From NCBI GenBank assembly GCA_026014745.1, contig JAOZHS010000001.1, forward strand, positions 1,214,156 to 1,278,155: a stretch of 64,000 nt of DNA. Reading direction: 5' to 3'. Position 1 is the first letter of the stretch, and every line of letters starts with the position of its first letter. Origin of the DNA: Candidatus Bathyarchaeota archaeon. Lineage in GTDB: Archaea > Thermoproteota > Bathyarchaeia > Bathyarchaeales > Bathycorpusculaceae. A model generated the notes under the pieces. It saw nothing but the letters and a program-made list of their open reading frames with translations. It was not told the origin of the DNA and did no database searches. The translations under genes were made by a program, and so were the position numbers. Positions 26,011 to 34,257 of the stretch are shown piece by piece.

Positions 26011-26043
26011 TATAAGAATAAACGTGCATGCTTACATTGTAAG
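26011..26043 (+). promoter_or_regulatory. TATA box and palindromic operator of the Tfx-like gene
   Basis: TATAAG lies at 26011-26016, so transcription should begin near 26036-26040. The palindrome CTTACATTGTAAG (26031-26043) covers that point, and GGCTTACAGG at about 26053 repeats half of it. Because the gene that follows encodes an HTH protein, autoregulation is a reasonable inference. Confidence 0.5.
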
Positions 26044-26069
26044 CTGTTGGTGGCTTACAGGTTTGCAAA

Positions 26070-26555
26070 ATGACCCTCAGCCTCGGATACCTAACGCCCA
26101 AACAAAGAGCCATCTGGGACCTAAAAAGCAGCGGCCTCCAAGAAGCCCACATCGCAAAAAAACTAAACATAACCCGCCAAACCGTCCACAAATCCCTCGA
26201 CATAGCCAACCTAAAAATCGAAGACGCCCTCCAAGAAGTCGCCCAAATCAACAAAATCGACCCCCAAACAGTCAACGCCCAAAGAGGCTTCCTCAAAGGA
26301 TACAGCAACCCCTTCAAAACCCCCGCGTTTATCACCTTCTCCGCCAAAAACGGCATCCAAGTCTGGTACAAACACGACGGCAACTGCGAAAAATGCAAAA
26401 AACTAGAAACCTGCAGAACCACATTACTATCCGAAGCCAAAGACCGCAACTTCCTACTGCTCGATGACACAAGCAAAATTTTGCCCTCCAAACTCGCCGA
26501 AGCCCTTTTCGCAAAAATAACAGGTGAAGAAAATGAACATACGAAAAAAGAGTAA
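26070..26555 (+). CDS. Tfx-like HTH DNA-binding protein with Cys cluster
   Basis: A 161-residue protein. Residues 6-45 form a helix-turn-helix (LTPKQRAIWDLKSSGLQEAH, then IAKKLNITRQTVHKSL) like archaeal Tfx and sigma-70 region 4 domains. After a linker, the second half has strands and the cluster CEKCKKLETC (near residue 109), which could bind zinc or iron. Archaeal Tfx regulators have similar size and layout. It overlaps the next gene by 23 bp, so the two are coupled: the regulator may control, or respond to, the membrane protein. A decayed relative lies at 49263-49447. Confidence 0.72.
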   Translation: MTLSLGYLTPKQRAIWDLKSSGLQEAHIAKKLNITRQTVHKSLDIANLKIEDALQEVAQINKIDPQTVNAQRGFLKGYSNPFKTPAFITFSAKNGIQVWYKHDGNCEKCKKLETCRTTLLSEAKDRNFLLLDDTSKILPSKLAEALFAKITGEENEHTKKE

Positions 26556-27183
26556 AAACCTCAAAGATTATTGCCCCCAACCCCCCATGCCCCTAACAAC
26601 CAGACTAAAACGTCACTCCCTACCAATCGCTGCGGCAGTTACAGCCCTGCTCGTTCTCTCAGTTACCTTCTCAATATTCTACTTAGGTCTCGCATCATTC
26701 ACATCCCCGCCCCCAATCATTGGCGATTCGGATGTTTCCTTCTATGAGTCAGCCTATGCCAAGGCAACCAGTGAGCAAAAAATAGAACTCGACAAAATCA
26801 TTGCAGACAAAAGCGTTGGTTTGCCTGGGGAATGGAGACGGCCCGTTCTTATCGCCATCGGGGAGTTGCCAAAAGACCAGCCCAGATTAAGTGCTCAACA
26901 GGCAGCAGAGTTATTTGACAGTACGGCGAGCGGAAATTGGTTCCTTGAGGATGCAGAAGTAAGCGAGTTAGCGGGTGAATTTAACAAAATCGCTGGAGCA
27001 CCAGACTTTGTTGGCGGCAGTGGAATTGAGCGGTCTATTTACTTTTTAAACGACGAGAGATCCGAAGCCATCATTCTGATGCAAAATGACGTGTCCCACA
27101 TAGTGTACAATGCGGATGGAACCCAAACAAGATTACCTCTGGGTACGCAGGAACTTCCTTCTCCGCGTCCGACCACATACTGA
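26533..27183 (+). CDS. Membrane-anchored extracellular protein of unknown function
   Basis: A 216-residue protein with a basic cytoplasmic start, one membrane helix at about residues 29-54, and an outer domain of ~160 residues. The domain has an acidic, helical middle (SEQKIELDKIIADKSVGLPG) and a beta-rich end, but no motif I recognise and no Cys. The ATG at 26533 is preceded by AGGTGAA; the GTG at 26524 is part of that site. It overlaps the Tfx-like regulator gene, which suggests a one-operon sensor/regulator pair. That role is inference. Confidence 0.6.
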   Translation: MNIRKKSKNLKDYCPQPPMPLTTRLKRHSLPIAAAVTALLVLSVTFSIFYLGLASFTSPPPIIGDSDVSFYESAYAKATSEQKIELDKIIADKSVGLPGEWRRPVLIAIGELPKDQPRLSAQQAAELFDSTASGNWFLEDAEVSELAGEFNKIAGAPDFVGGSGIERSIYFLNDERSEAIILMQNDVSHIVYNADGTQTRLPLGTQELPSPRPTTY

Positions 27184-27265
27184 TAAACCGCTACATTGGT
27201 ATGATGAGAAAATACTTTTTTTCCCCTCTAAAATGGGGGTTGGACTTTTTCTGGTTGCGACAGGC

Positions 27266-27961
27266 TTATTCTAGGATTATGCGTGCGTCGACGGTTTTGG
27301 CGCCTTTGGAGTATGCCATGATGGGGTTGAGGTCGAGTTCTTTGATTTCGGGGTGTTTTAGGATTAGGCGAGAGACGTTGACTATGATGGTTGTGAGGGC
27401 GTCGAGGTCTGCGGGTTGGCTGCCGCGGTAGCCGTTTAGGAGCGGGTAGGCTTTGAGGGTGGTTATCATTTCTTTAGCGTCTTCCTCGGTTAGGGGTGCG
27501 ACACGGAAGTTTACGTCTTTTAGAAGCTCGACGAATATGCCGCCTAAGCCGAACATGACTGTGGGGCCAAAGGTCGGGTCTTTGATTGCGCCCACGATGA
27601 CTTCGATGCCGGAGGGTGCCATTTCCTGTACAAGAACGCCAACGATTTTGGCGTCTGCTTTGTATTTTTTGGCGTTTGTGATGATTTTGGTGAATCCCGC
27701 GGCGACATCGGTGGCGGTTTTGAGGTTAACTAGGACGCCTCCTGCATCGGATTTGTGGATGATGTCGGGGGAGACGATTTTTAGAACGATGGGGTAGCCG
27801 ATTTCGTCTGCGTAGGCTGCGGCTTGTGTTTCGGTGGTGGCTACTTTGAATTTGTTTACTGATATGCCGTATTCTGAACAGATGGTTTTGGCTTCGGGCT
27901 CAAGTAGTGCTTTTCGGTTTTCCTTTTGAGCTTGGTTGATTATGCTTGTGGTTTGGTTCAT
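27266..27961 (-). CDS. acdB: Acetate-CoA ligase (ADP-forming), beta subunit
   Basis: A 231-residue ATP-grasp protein matching the beta subunit of ADP-forming acetyl-CoA synthetase, which makes ATP from acyl-CoA in fermenting archaea. Landmarks are EPEAKTICSEYGI, GYPIVLKIVSPDIIHKSDAGG near residue 55, VQEMAPSGIEVIVGA near 111, VMFGLGGIFVELLKDV near 134, and ELDLNPIM near 208. No alpha subunit gene is in the window, so it must be encoded elsewhere. The gene is convergent with the upstream pair and divergent from the pilus operon. Confidence 0.92.
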   Translation of the reverse strand: MNQTTSIINQAQKENRKALLEPEAKTICSEYGISVNKFKVATTETQAAAYADEIGYPIVLKIVSPDIIHKSDAGGVLVNLKTATDVAAGFTKIITNAKKYKADAKIVGVLVQEMAPSGIEVIVGAIKDPTFGPTVMFGLGGIFVELLKDVNFRVAPLTEEDAKEMITTLKAYPLLNGYRGSQPADLDALTTIIVNVSRLILKHPEIKELDLNPIMAYSKGAKTVDARIILE

Positions 27962-28086
27962 GTTGGTTCTTCCGTTAGCGTTTGTGTAGTGTCATGTTGA
28001 TTGGGTTTTTAAATGGTTTGTTTTGGTGGTTGTTTTTTGCTTGGTTTTTTGGGTGTTGTGTTGTTGTTCTACATATCAGCAGTATG

Positions 28087-28110
28087 GTGTAGTGCTACAC
28101 AATATTTAAT
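28087..28110 (+). promoter_or_regulatory. Pilus operon promoter with palindromic operator
   Basis: The perfect palindrome GTGTAG-TG-CTACAC (28087-28100) abuts the TATA-like box AATATTTAAT (28101-28110), 32 bp before the ATG at 28142. A regulator bound here would block or assist the basal factors. The rest of 27962-28141 has no gene. Confidence 0.55.
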
Positions 28111-28141
28111 ATGTCTGGGTACCCACACACTACCGACCACA

Positions 28142-29992
28142 ATGCAGCCCAACAAAACCCCAACGCGTAAGCAAAAAATCAAACAATCCCTAGCGAACGC
28201 GAAGGCCAAACTAAACCAATCAGCCACCAACACCCAAACCCGCTTCAAAAACTTCTCAACAAACCTCCAAACATCCGCCTCAAAAACAAAAACCACCCTA
28301 AAAAGCAAACTCCACAAACCCCACTTCAAACTAACCTTTAGAACAAAAAAACAAAAATCCGAGACCGATTCCAAACCAAAATTCAGTCTAAAAAACAGGT
28401 TCCACAAACCCAACTTCAAACTCTCCCTAAAATCAAAAAAACCAGAACCTGAAGCTCCCCTAGTAACCTCCAGCAAACCCCTCCCCAAAGACGTAAAAAT
28501 CGTCGAAAAATACCCCCTCAACGAACCCTACAGCCAAGTCGCCATCGTGCAAGACCTCAAAACAGGCGAACACAAATACATTCTCGACGAACTCCAACTT
28601 GACCCCATGGAACGCGACATCTACAACCGCGTCCTCGAAATCTTGCTCGGCGAAATTAAATCACCCAAAGAAGAAATCGAAGACCCCCGCAAATTCTTCG
28701 CCGACGAAGCCAAAAAAATCGTCGACAAATACCGCATTACACTAGGTTGGCTGCCTGAAGTTTCGTGGTTCAAAATTCTCTATCATGCAGAACGGGACCT
28801 TGTCGGGTTTGGCAAAATTGACCCCTTAATGCATGACCCTAACATAGAAGACATTTCCTGCGACGGCGTCAACAAACCCGTCTATATTTGGCACCGAAAC
28901 TTTGAAAGTATTGAAACTAACCTCCAATTCGAATCCGACGAAGACCTCGACAACCTCGTCGTCAAACTTGTCCACATGGCAGGCAAACACGTCAGCAGCG
29001 CCTTCCCCATAGTGGACGCCTCTCTGCCTGGAAAGCACCGCCTTGCAGTGGCCTACCGCAGAGAAATTACACCTTTCGGAACCGCTTTCACCATCCGTAA
29101 ATTCCGAGAAGACCCATACTCAATTATCGACCTCATAAACATCGGAACCTTCACCGAGGAAATGGCAGCTTACCTATGGATATGCCTCGAAAACCGCGCG
29201 TCAGTCATGGTTCTAGGCGGCACTGCAGCTGGCAAAACCACTGCACTCAACGCTTTAGGTTGCCTCATTAAACCAGGCAGCAAAATCATGACCATCGAAG
29301 AAACCGCTGAACTCAACCTCTCACATGAGAACTGGGTTTCGCTGATTTCTCGACAAAGCTACGGATTAGGCGGAAGCACTGTGGGTGAAGTGGCACTTTT
29401 CGATCTGGTTAAGACTTGTATGCGGCACCGCCCAGACCTAATGATTGTAGGCGAAGTCCGAGGCCAAGAAGCTTACGTGCTGTTCCAAGCCCTAGCGACA
29501 GGTCACGGCGGCATGTGCACCATGCACGCAGAAAACGTCCAGTCTGCCGTTCGTCGTTTAACCCAAAAACCCATGGATATTTCTCCAGCTTACATCCCAC
29601 TCATGAACATCGTCATGTCAGTGCAACGAGTTCACCTCATTAAAAATGGCGAGAAAAAGGCGTTCCGTCGGGTTCTCTCAGTAAACGAAATCGTTGATTC
29701 AGAAACCTACAAGAACCCCTTCAAATGGGACCCAATTAAAGACGAGCAAATCCTCGACTTAGAAAACAGCTTCTTGCTTACCAATATTGCTGACCGCTTG
29801 GGTGTTTCTCGTCCGCAGCTCCTTGAGGAAATGCAACGTCGCACGGATGTTTTGCGTTGGATGCGCGAAAGCAAAATCCGCAGCTACAAAGAAGTAGCCA
29901 CCATAATAGCTGAATACTACGCAAGACCCCGAGAATTCTACAGAAAAACCATCGTTACCCCGGAGGTTGTGGCGGTTGCCTCTACTCGCTAA
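28142..29992 (+). CDS. Archaeal pilus assembly ATPase (type II/IV secretion, FlaI/TadA-like)
   Basis: A 616-residue secretion ATPase. Walker A is GGTAAGKT at residues 359-366; the Asp box and Walker B follow in KIMTIEET and PDLMIVGEVRGQEA, and GHGGMCTMHAENV gives the His box. The N-terminal ~105 residues are very Lys-rich and contain a duplicated FHKP(H/N)FKL unit about 30 residues apart (near 58 and 88), which is unusual for the family and probably disordered. I use the ATG at 28142, just after the promoter; an in-frame start at 28013 would put the promoter inside the gene. First gene of the pilus operon. Confidence 0.9.
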   Translation: MQPNKTPTRKQKIKQSLANAKAKLNQSATNTQTRFKNFSTNLQTSASKTKTTLKSKLHKPHFKLTFRTKKQKSETDSKPKFSLKNRFHKPNFKLSLKSKKPEPEAPLVTSSKPLPKDVKIVEKYPLNEPYSQVAIVQDLKTGEHKYILDELQLDPMERDIYNRVLEILLGEIKSPKEEIEDPRKFFADEAKKIVDKYRITLGWLPEVSWFKILYHAERDLVGFGKIDPLMHDPNIEDISCDGVNKPVYIWHRNFESIETNLQFESDEDLDNLVVKLVHMAGKHVSSAFPIVDASLPGKHRLAVAYRREITPFGTAFTIRKFREDPYSIIDLINIGTFTEEMAAYLWICLENRASVMVLGGTAAGKTTALNALGCLIKPGSKIMTIEETAELNLSHENWVSLISRQSYGLGGSTVGEVALFDLVKTCMRHRPDLMIVGEVRGQEAYVLFQALATGHGGMCTMHAENVQSAVRRLTQKPMDISPAYIPLMNIVMSVQRVHLIKNGEKKAFRRVLSVNEIVDSETYKNPFKWDPIKDEQILDLENSFLLTNIADRLGVSRPQLLEEMQRRTDVLRWMRESKIRSYKEVATIIAEYYARPREFYRKTIVTPEVVAVASTR

Positions 29993-31700
29993 ACTGGAAG
30001 CTTGGTCCTTCCGTTTATTTGGCCGCTTCGCGCCATACGTCCTCAAAAACGTGTTTCCCTCCATGAAGAAGTCATTGGAGAAGGCACGTATCAGAATTTA
30101 CCCTGAAACCTACATTTCATTGATGTTCTTTTTGGCTATCGTAACGCTGCCAATTGGAATATTTTTCGGTTGGGCAGCGTTGGCTTTTGGAGTTTTGCCG
30201 CTTTTAGCTCTGGCACCCCTTCCCCTCTACATCATGATGGGTTTTGTTGTTGTTCCATTAAACAATGCCAGCGACCGATCAACTGGATTAGAACGAGAAA
30301 TTCCCTTTGCCGCAGCATACATCAGCGTCATGGCATCAGGCGGCATAGCGCCCTATGACAGCTTCAAACGCTTAACCGAAGTGGACTTGATGCCCTCAAT
30401 GCGTAAAGAAGCCCAAGACATCACCAAAGACGTAGAAATCTTTGGCGTCGACCCGCTCACTGCACTTGAGCAGGCTGCGAAAAAGACTCCCCTAGACATT
30501 TTTAAGGAGTTTTTAAGCGGTTACGCATCCACCGTTATCATCGGCGGCGACATCGGTCACTACCTTGAACGCAAAGCTGAAGACATCTTTAAGGCTCGGG
30601 CGCTCCGCGTAAAAGCCGCAGCTGAAAGATTAGGCATGCTGCTGGAAACCTTCATAATCGTTATGGTTATGATGTCTCTTTGCTTCTACATCCTCTTTGC
30701 TGTTAACAACATTCAAACCACCTCAAGTGAAGCCGCGTCTGATTTGTCCGCGTACTCGGGTATACTGATGTACACTTACATTTTCACGCCTATGCTCTCC
30801 GTTATGTTCGTGTATATGGCGCACAGTATGCAACCAAAAACGCCTTTACTTGACAACCGACCCTACAAAGTCTTCGGCATCTCATGCGCAGCCGCCATAA
30901 TCACCTTCCTACTATTAACCAACTTTATGGGCGCCGTACAGCTACCCCTCTTCACCACATTGATAGAATACGGCCTAGACTTAACAATAGCCCTATCAAT
31001 TGCCCTCTTCATATCCGTCGCCCCCGCAGGCATCGTTCACACACGATTAACCCGAACCCGAAACAGCATGGAACAAGGCGTCACCACGTTTCTGCGCGAC
31101 CTCACCGAAGTCCGCAAGACTGGCTTGTCACCGGAGAAATGCATTGAAAGCCTCTCTAAACGTGACTACGGAGCATTTAGCAAGGAACTTCGCAAAATCA
31201 GCAGCGAAATTTCATGGGGTATTCCCATAAAAAAGGTCATGACCGATTTCCTGCATCGAACGCGCAGTTGGATGGTGCAAATCGTCATGTTTCTGCTGGT
31301 CGAAACTATTGATGTCGGCGGCGGCACCATTGCTATGATTGATTCATTGGCGCGTTTCAGCAACATGACTGAGGAAGTGGAGAAAGAAAAGAGAATGTCC
31401 ACTCGTCCCTACGTCCTGATGCCCTACTTAGCTTCGGTTCTTCTAGTCGCTACAACCGTCATGATGATGAGTTTAACCGTTGGCATAACCGTACCCGGCG
31501 TGGAAACAGTTCCCCAAGATAACACACTCATGCAAACCGTGTTTATGACTGCAGTTATCTTCAACAGCTACCTCATTGGTATCGTCGCGGGAAAAATTAG
31601 TGAAGAATCTGTCGGCGCAGGCTTTAAGCACGCGGCAATTCTGGTGCTTATCTCTATACTTGCAGCTAAACTGATTCCCCAATTTGTGAATATAGGATAG
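29976..31700 (+). CDS. Pilus assembly membrane platform protein (FlaJ/TadC-like, T2SSF domains)
   Basis: A ~574-residue integral membrane protein with two T2SSF repeats. Each has a soluble helical part (EIPFAAAYISVMASGGIAPYDS near residue 96; GVTTFLRDLTEVRKTGLSPEKC near 365) followed by membrane helices, nine or so in total. It is the membrane partner of the preceding ATPase in archaeal type IV pilus assembly. CGGAGG (29961-29966) lies 9 bases before TTG 29976, which I take as the start; it overlaps the ATPase end by 17 bp. Confidence 0.88.
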   Translation: MPLLAKLEAWSFRLFGRFAPYVLKNVFPSMKKSLEKARIRIYPETYISLMFFLAIVTLPIGIFFGWAALAFGVLPLLALAPLPLYIMMGFVVVPLNNASDRSTGLEREIPFAAAYISVMASGGIAPYDSFKRLTEVDLMPSMRKEAQDITKDVEIFGVDPLTALEQAAKKTPLDIFKEFLSGYASTVIIGGDIGHYLERKAEDIFKARALRVKAAAERLGMLLETFIIVMVMMSLCFYILFAVNNIQTTSSEAASDLSAYSGILMYTYIFTPMLSVMFVYMAHSMQPKTPLLDNRPYKVFGISCAAAIITFLLLTNFMGAVQLPLFTTLIEYGLDLTIALSIALFISVAPAGIVHTRLTRTRNSMEQGVTTFLRDLTEVRKTGLSPEKCIESLSKRDYGAFSKELRKISSEISWGIPIKKVMTDFLHRTRSWMVQIVMFLLVETIDVGGGTIAMIDSLARFSNMTEEVEKEKRMSTRPYVLMPYLASVLLVATTVMMMSLTVGITVPGVETVPQDNTLMQTVFMTAVIFNSYLIGIVAGKISEESVGAGFKHAAILVLISILAAKLIPQFVNIG

Positions 31701-31711
31701 GAGATGAAAAC

Positions 31712-32530
31712 TTGGCTATTCGAAATTTACGGAAGGATCAGCGGGCAATTAGTCCAGCGTTTTCCACGATGATACTGACCGCGGGAATTATCGTTATGCT
31801 AATAGTTGCTATGGGGTTTGCCAACAACATCTTGAACACAAAGATGGCTGTTAACGAGTTGGAGAGCAATCAGCAGTTTCTTACCACTACGGGGAAGCAA
31901 ATTGATGATATTGCGTGGATAATCGGGCGGACACAGACCATTTTATATTCAAGCAGGTTTGGGCAAATAGTGTTCCAACCCAACGTGATAAACTACACAA
32001 TTGAAGCAAAAATTAGCGGCAACTGGGTGAACGTAGGAACCTTCCAGACAGGTATTATCCTCTTCAATATGCCTACCAGCATATTCGCAATGAACAACAC
32101 ATACTTTGAACGATTTCCCTACACTGCAAATGGTTCCTTTTTACAGCGGGGCGCTTCAGCACCAATTGACCAAGTGTTTAGTACACAAAAAGGTTCAATG
32201 AGCGACGGCAGCTATCTCCGCGTAGTCGTTGTTCCCACAATAAGAGAGTTAAGTTCAGCAAATTACTCCAAGTTTTATCTGCCTACCCTTGATAACGGGA
32301 CGCATCTTTACAGAAGTCAATCCATTACCCTGAGCGGAAACGGCATAGAACGCTTCACAAGAAGCGGTGTTGACCAAGTTAGAATTAACGCAACCTTCCC
32401 CAAGGCAGCTTTAGGTTTCGACGCAGACTTTTTCCAGTTTGACCATCTAAGTGAAACTGAAACGTTGCCTGCGGGTTCCGTGGTTGGATTCTATATCGGT
32501 GAGGTTACTGTGACAATAGGACAGGTATAG
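31712..32530 (+). CDS. Pilin-like surface protein 1
   Basis: A 272-residue protein with a prepilin-type N terminus: basic leader with KDQRA, then ISPAFSTMILTAGIIVMLIVAM, the hydrophobic helix that packs in a filament core. Cleavage after RA is likely. The rest is a beta-rich domain with several N-x-S/T sites. The start is TTG 31712 with GGAG about 10 bases before. It is the first of five consecutive pilin-like genes between the assembly platform and the prepilin peptidase. I do not recognise a globular domain family. Confidence 0.75.
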   Translation: MAIRNLRKDQRAISPAFSTMILTAGIIVMLIVAMGFANNILNTKMAVNELESNQQFLTTTGKQIDDIAWIIGRTQTILYSSRFGQIVFQPNVINYTIEAKISGNWVNVGTFQTGIILFNMPTSIFAMNNTYFERFPYTANGSFLQRGASAPIDQVFSTQKGSMSDGSYLRVVVVPTIRELSSANYSKFYLPTLDNGTHLYRSQSITLSGNGIERFTRSGVDQVRINATFPKAALGFDADFFQFDHLSETETLPAGSVVGFYIGEVTVTIGQV

Positions 32531-32541
32531 GAGGCGCTTGA

Positions 32542-33027
32542 ATGGCTCATGTGACTGTGGAATATATGATTCTGGTTCCGGTCTTGATAGCGCAGATATT
32601 CATTTTTCCCTTCGTTGCCACCGTAATGTTGAACACTTGGACGGACCAGCGTAGAAGCCTTGAGCTTCAAGATTTAACTTCACAACTAGGTAGTTCAGTT
32701 CTGCAACTATACTACAGCATAAATCACGGTTCGATTTCCAGTGGTTCGTTAACTATGAAGTTGAATGTCCCTGATTATATCGACGGCCACTATTACACGA
32801 TAACGCTGTCTAATGCCACTCAACCTAACCTTAGCGATTCGCCTAAGATTCTAAATTTGACCCTTAGTTTAGTCGGCGTTGATGGAGAAGTCTCCACTCT
32901 TGTGACCCTTGGGGAAAACGCCGATTGGAACAACAATGGCGTGTACTTTAGCAACACAATTTCGCTGATAAACGCTACCAAGGTTTCAGATTCCATTCGT
33001 TTAACGTTTGAAAATGGAGGCCCATAA
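32542..33027 (+). CDS. Pilin-like surface protein 2 (TadE-like N terminus)
   Basis: A 161-residue protein that begins MAHVTVEYMILVPVLIAQIF, a mature-pilin-like helix with Glu near position 7 as in TadE-type minor pilins, but with almost no leader. The remaining ~125 residues form a beta-sandwich-like domain (repeating strands, NLTLSLVGVDGE, N-glycosylation-type sites). GGAGG sits upstream of the ATG. Next gene starts right after its stop. Function as a minor pilus subunit is inferred from context. Confidence 0.72.
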   Translation: MAHVTVEYMILVPVLIAQIFIFPFVATVMLNTWTDQRRSLELQDLTSQLGSSVLQLYYSINHGSISSGSLTMKLNVPDYIDGHYYTITLSNATQPNLSDSPKILNLTLSLVGVDGEVSTLVTLGENADWNNNGVYFSNTISLINATKVSDSIRLTFENGGP

Positions 33028-34257
33028 TTGGCTGGCGCAACGGTTGACCACCTGATGGCAATCACAATTTTCATGGCCGCCGTGCTAATTTTCATTGGCT
33101 TTTTTAGCCAAAGCCTCCAAACCGCAGTGGACTATGAAGAACACAATGCCTTAGCAACAAAAACCAGCGACCTACTAGACACTATACTCCTCAATCCTGG
33201 TTTGCCGCTTAACTGGGGAAAAACCGATTCTGCCATCGTTTGCTTTGGGCTTCAGGATCCCGAATTTAGCCAGTATAAGGTCAGCACGTTTTCGCTAATG
33301 AGGTTATCTTCAGACCTGCCGCTTGTTGAGTATCCGCGGACAGCTTCTCAATATAGTAACCAAACAGGGGGCTTTGGCAGTTGTTTGCTTAGTCCAAACG
33401 CTCAAACCCTTAACTATTCTCAAGCCTCGAAGATGCTCGGAATTAATGGCACGTACGGTTTCCAACTTGCTCTTACACCAACCGTAAATGTGGAAATCCA
33501 GAAGATTTCCACTGGAACACCCTTGACTTTTGAGGTTTTCATTGAGGGCACGGGTTTTCCTGTAGCGAACTCGGCAATTACTTATAGCTTGATTTTGGTA
33601 AACCAAGCGGCGAGTCAATACCCCACTTTTACCACATTTAGCGACACAACAACCACTGATGGAATAGGTCAAGCGCAACTGACTTTCCCGGGTGTGGATG
33701 GAGAAAACAATGCCTATGCGATTATCGTTTACTCCTATCTTTACGGTCTCAAAGGCATGGGTTACTACGTTCACGAATCTCCCACTGCAACTAAAAGTGT
33801 GGTTCCTCTTGTGGACAGCTTCGCCAATCAACGTTTACTCTTGGTTCACAGTGACTCCCTCGGCACGCCACCCCCAGGAGTATCGCAACTAAACTTTAAC
33901 GCCTCATTTGTGATTTTAACAGAAGACTACACGCTACGTCCGGTTGGTTTAGATGAGGCAACTTCTGTTGGGACCTTAACGTTTGGGGGCGCCGGTCAAG
34001 ACTATGCTTCCTTAACGATTCCGGACAACAACGGGATATTAATCGTCACCTATCAGGCTACTTCCGGCGGGCAATACGGGATTGTTTTGATGCCTTGGGG
34101 AATAGGTTCTCTGGCGTACCCTGTTACGTTTGGGGGTAATCCGTCGGGGCAAGATTGGGTTACAACGGACATCCGCCAAGTCACGGTAGGCGGGATAGCG
34201 TACCAAGCGAAATTGTCTCTTTGGAGCTTAAAGGTGCATCAGGTGATGGGCCAATGA
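33028..34257 (+). CDS. Pilin-like surface protein 3 with Ig-like domain
   Basis: A 409-residue protein starting at TTG 33028, directly after the previous stop and behind GGAGGC. The N terminus (GATVDHLMAITIFMAAVLIFIGFF) is again a pilin-like helix, with Asp where pilins usually have Glu. A domain near residues 165-225 (GTPLTFEVFIEGTGFPVANS) followed by TTTDGIGQAQLTFPG looks like a bacterial Ig-like fold of surface proteins. The end overlaps the next gene by ATGA. Likely an adhesive or structural pilus subunit. Confidence 0.7.
   Translation: MAGATVDHLMAITIFMAAVLIFIGFFSQSLQTAVDYEEHNALATKTSDLLDTILLNPGLPLNWGKTDSAIVCFGLQDPEFSQYKVSTFSLMRLSSDLPLVEYPRTASQYSNQTGGFGSCLLSPNAQTLNYSQASKMLGINGTYGFQLALTPTVNVEIQKISTGTPLTFEVFIEGTGFPVANSAITYSLILVNQAASQYPTFTTFSDTTTTDGIGQAQLTFPGVDGENNAYAIIVYSYLYGLKGMGYYVHESPTATKSVVPLVDSFANQRLLLVHSDSLGTPPPGVSQLNFNASFVILTEDYTLRPVGLDEATSVGTLTFGGAGQDYASLTIPDNNGILIVTYQATSGGQYGIVLMPWGIGSLAYPVTFGGNPSGQDWVTTDIRQVTVGGIAYQAKLSLWSLKVHQVMGQ

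Noticed and set aside
28013..28141. Longer N terminus for the pilus ATPase with a hydrophobic segment
   Set aside because: It would contain the TATA box and palindrome; the ATG at 28142 starts the soluble Lys-rich sequence.
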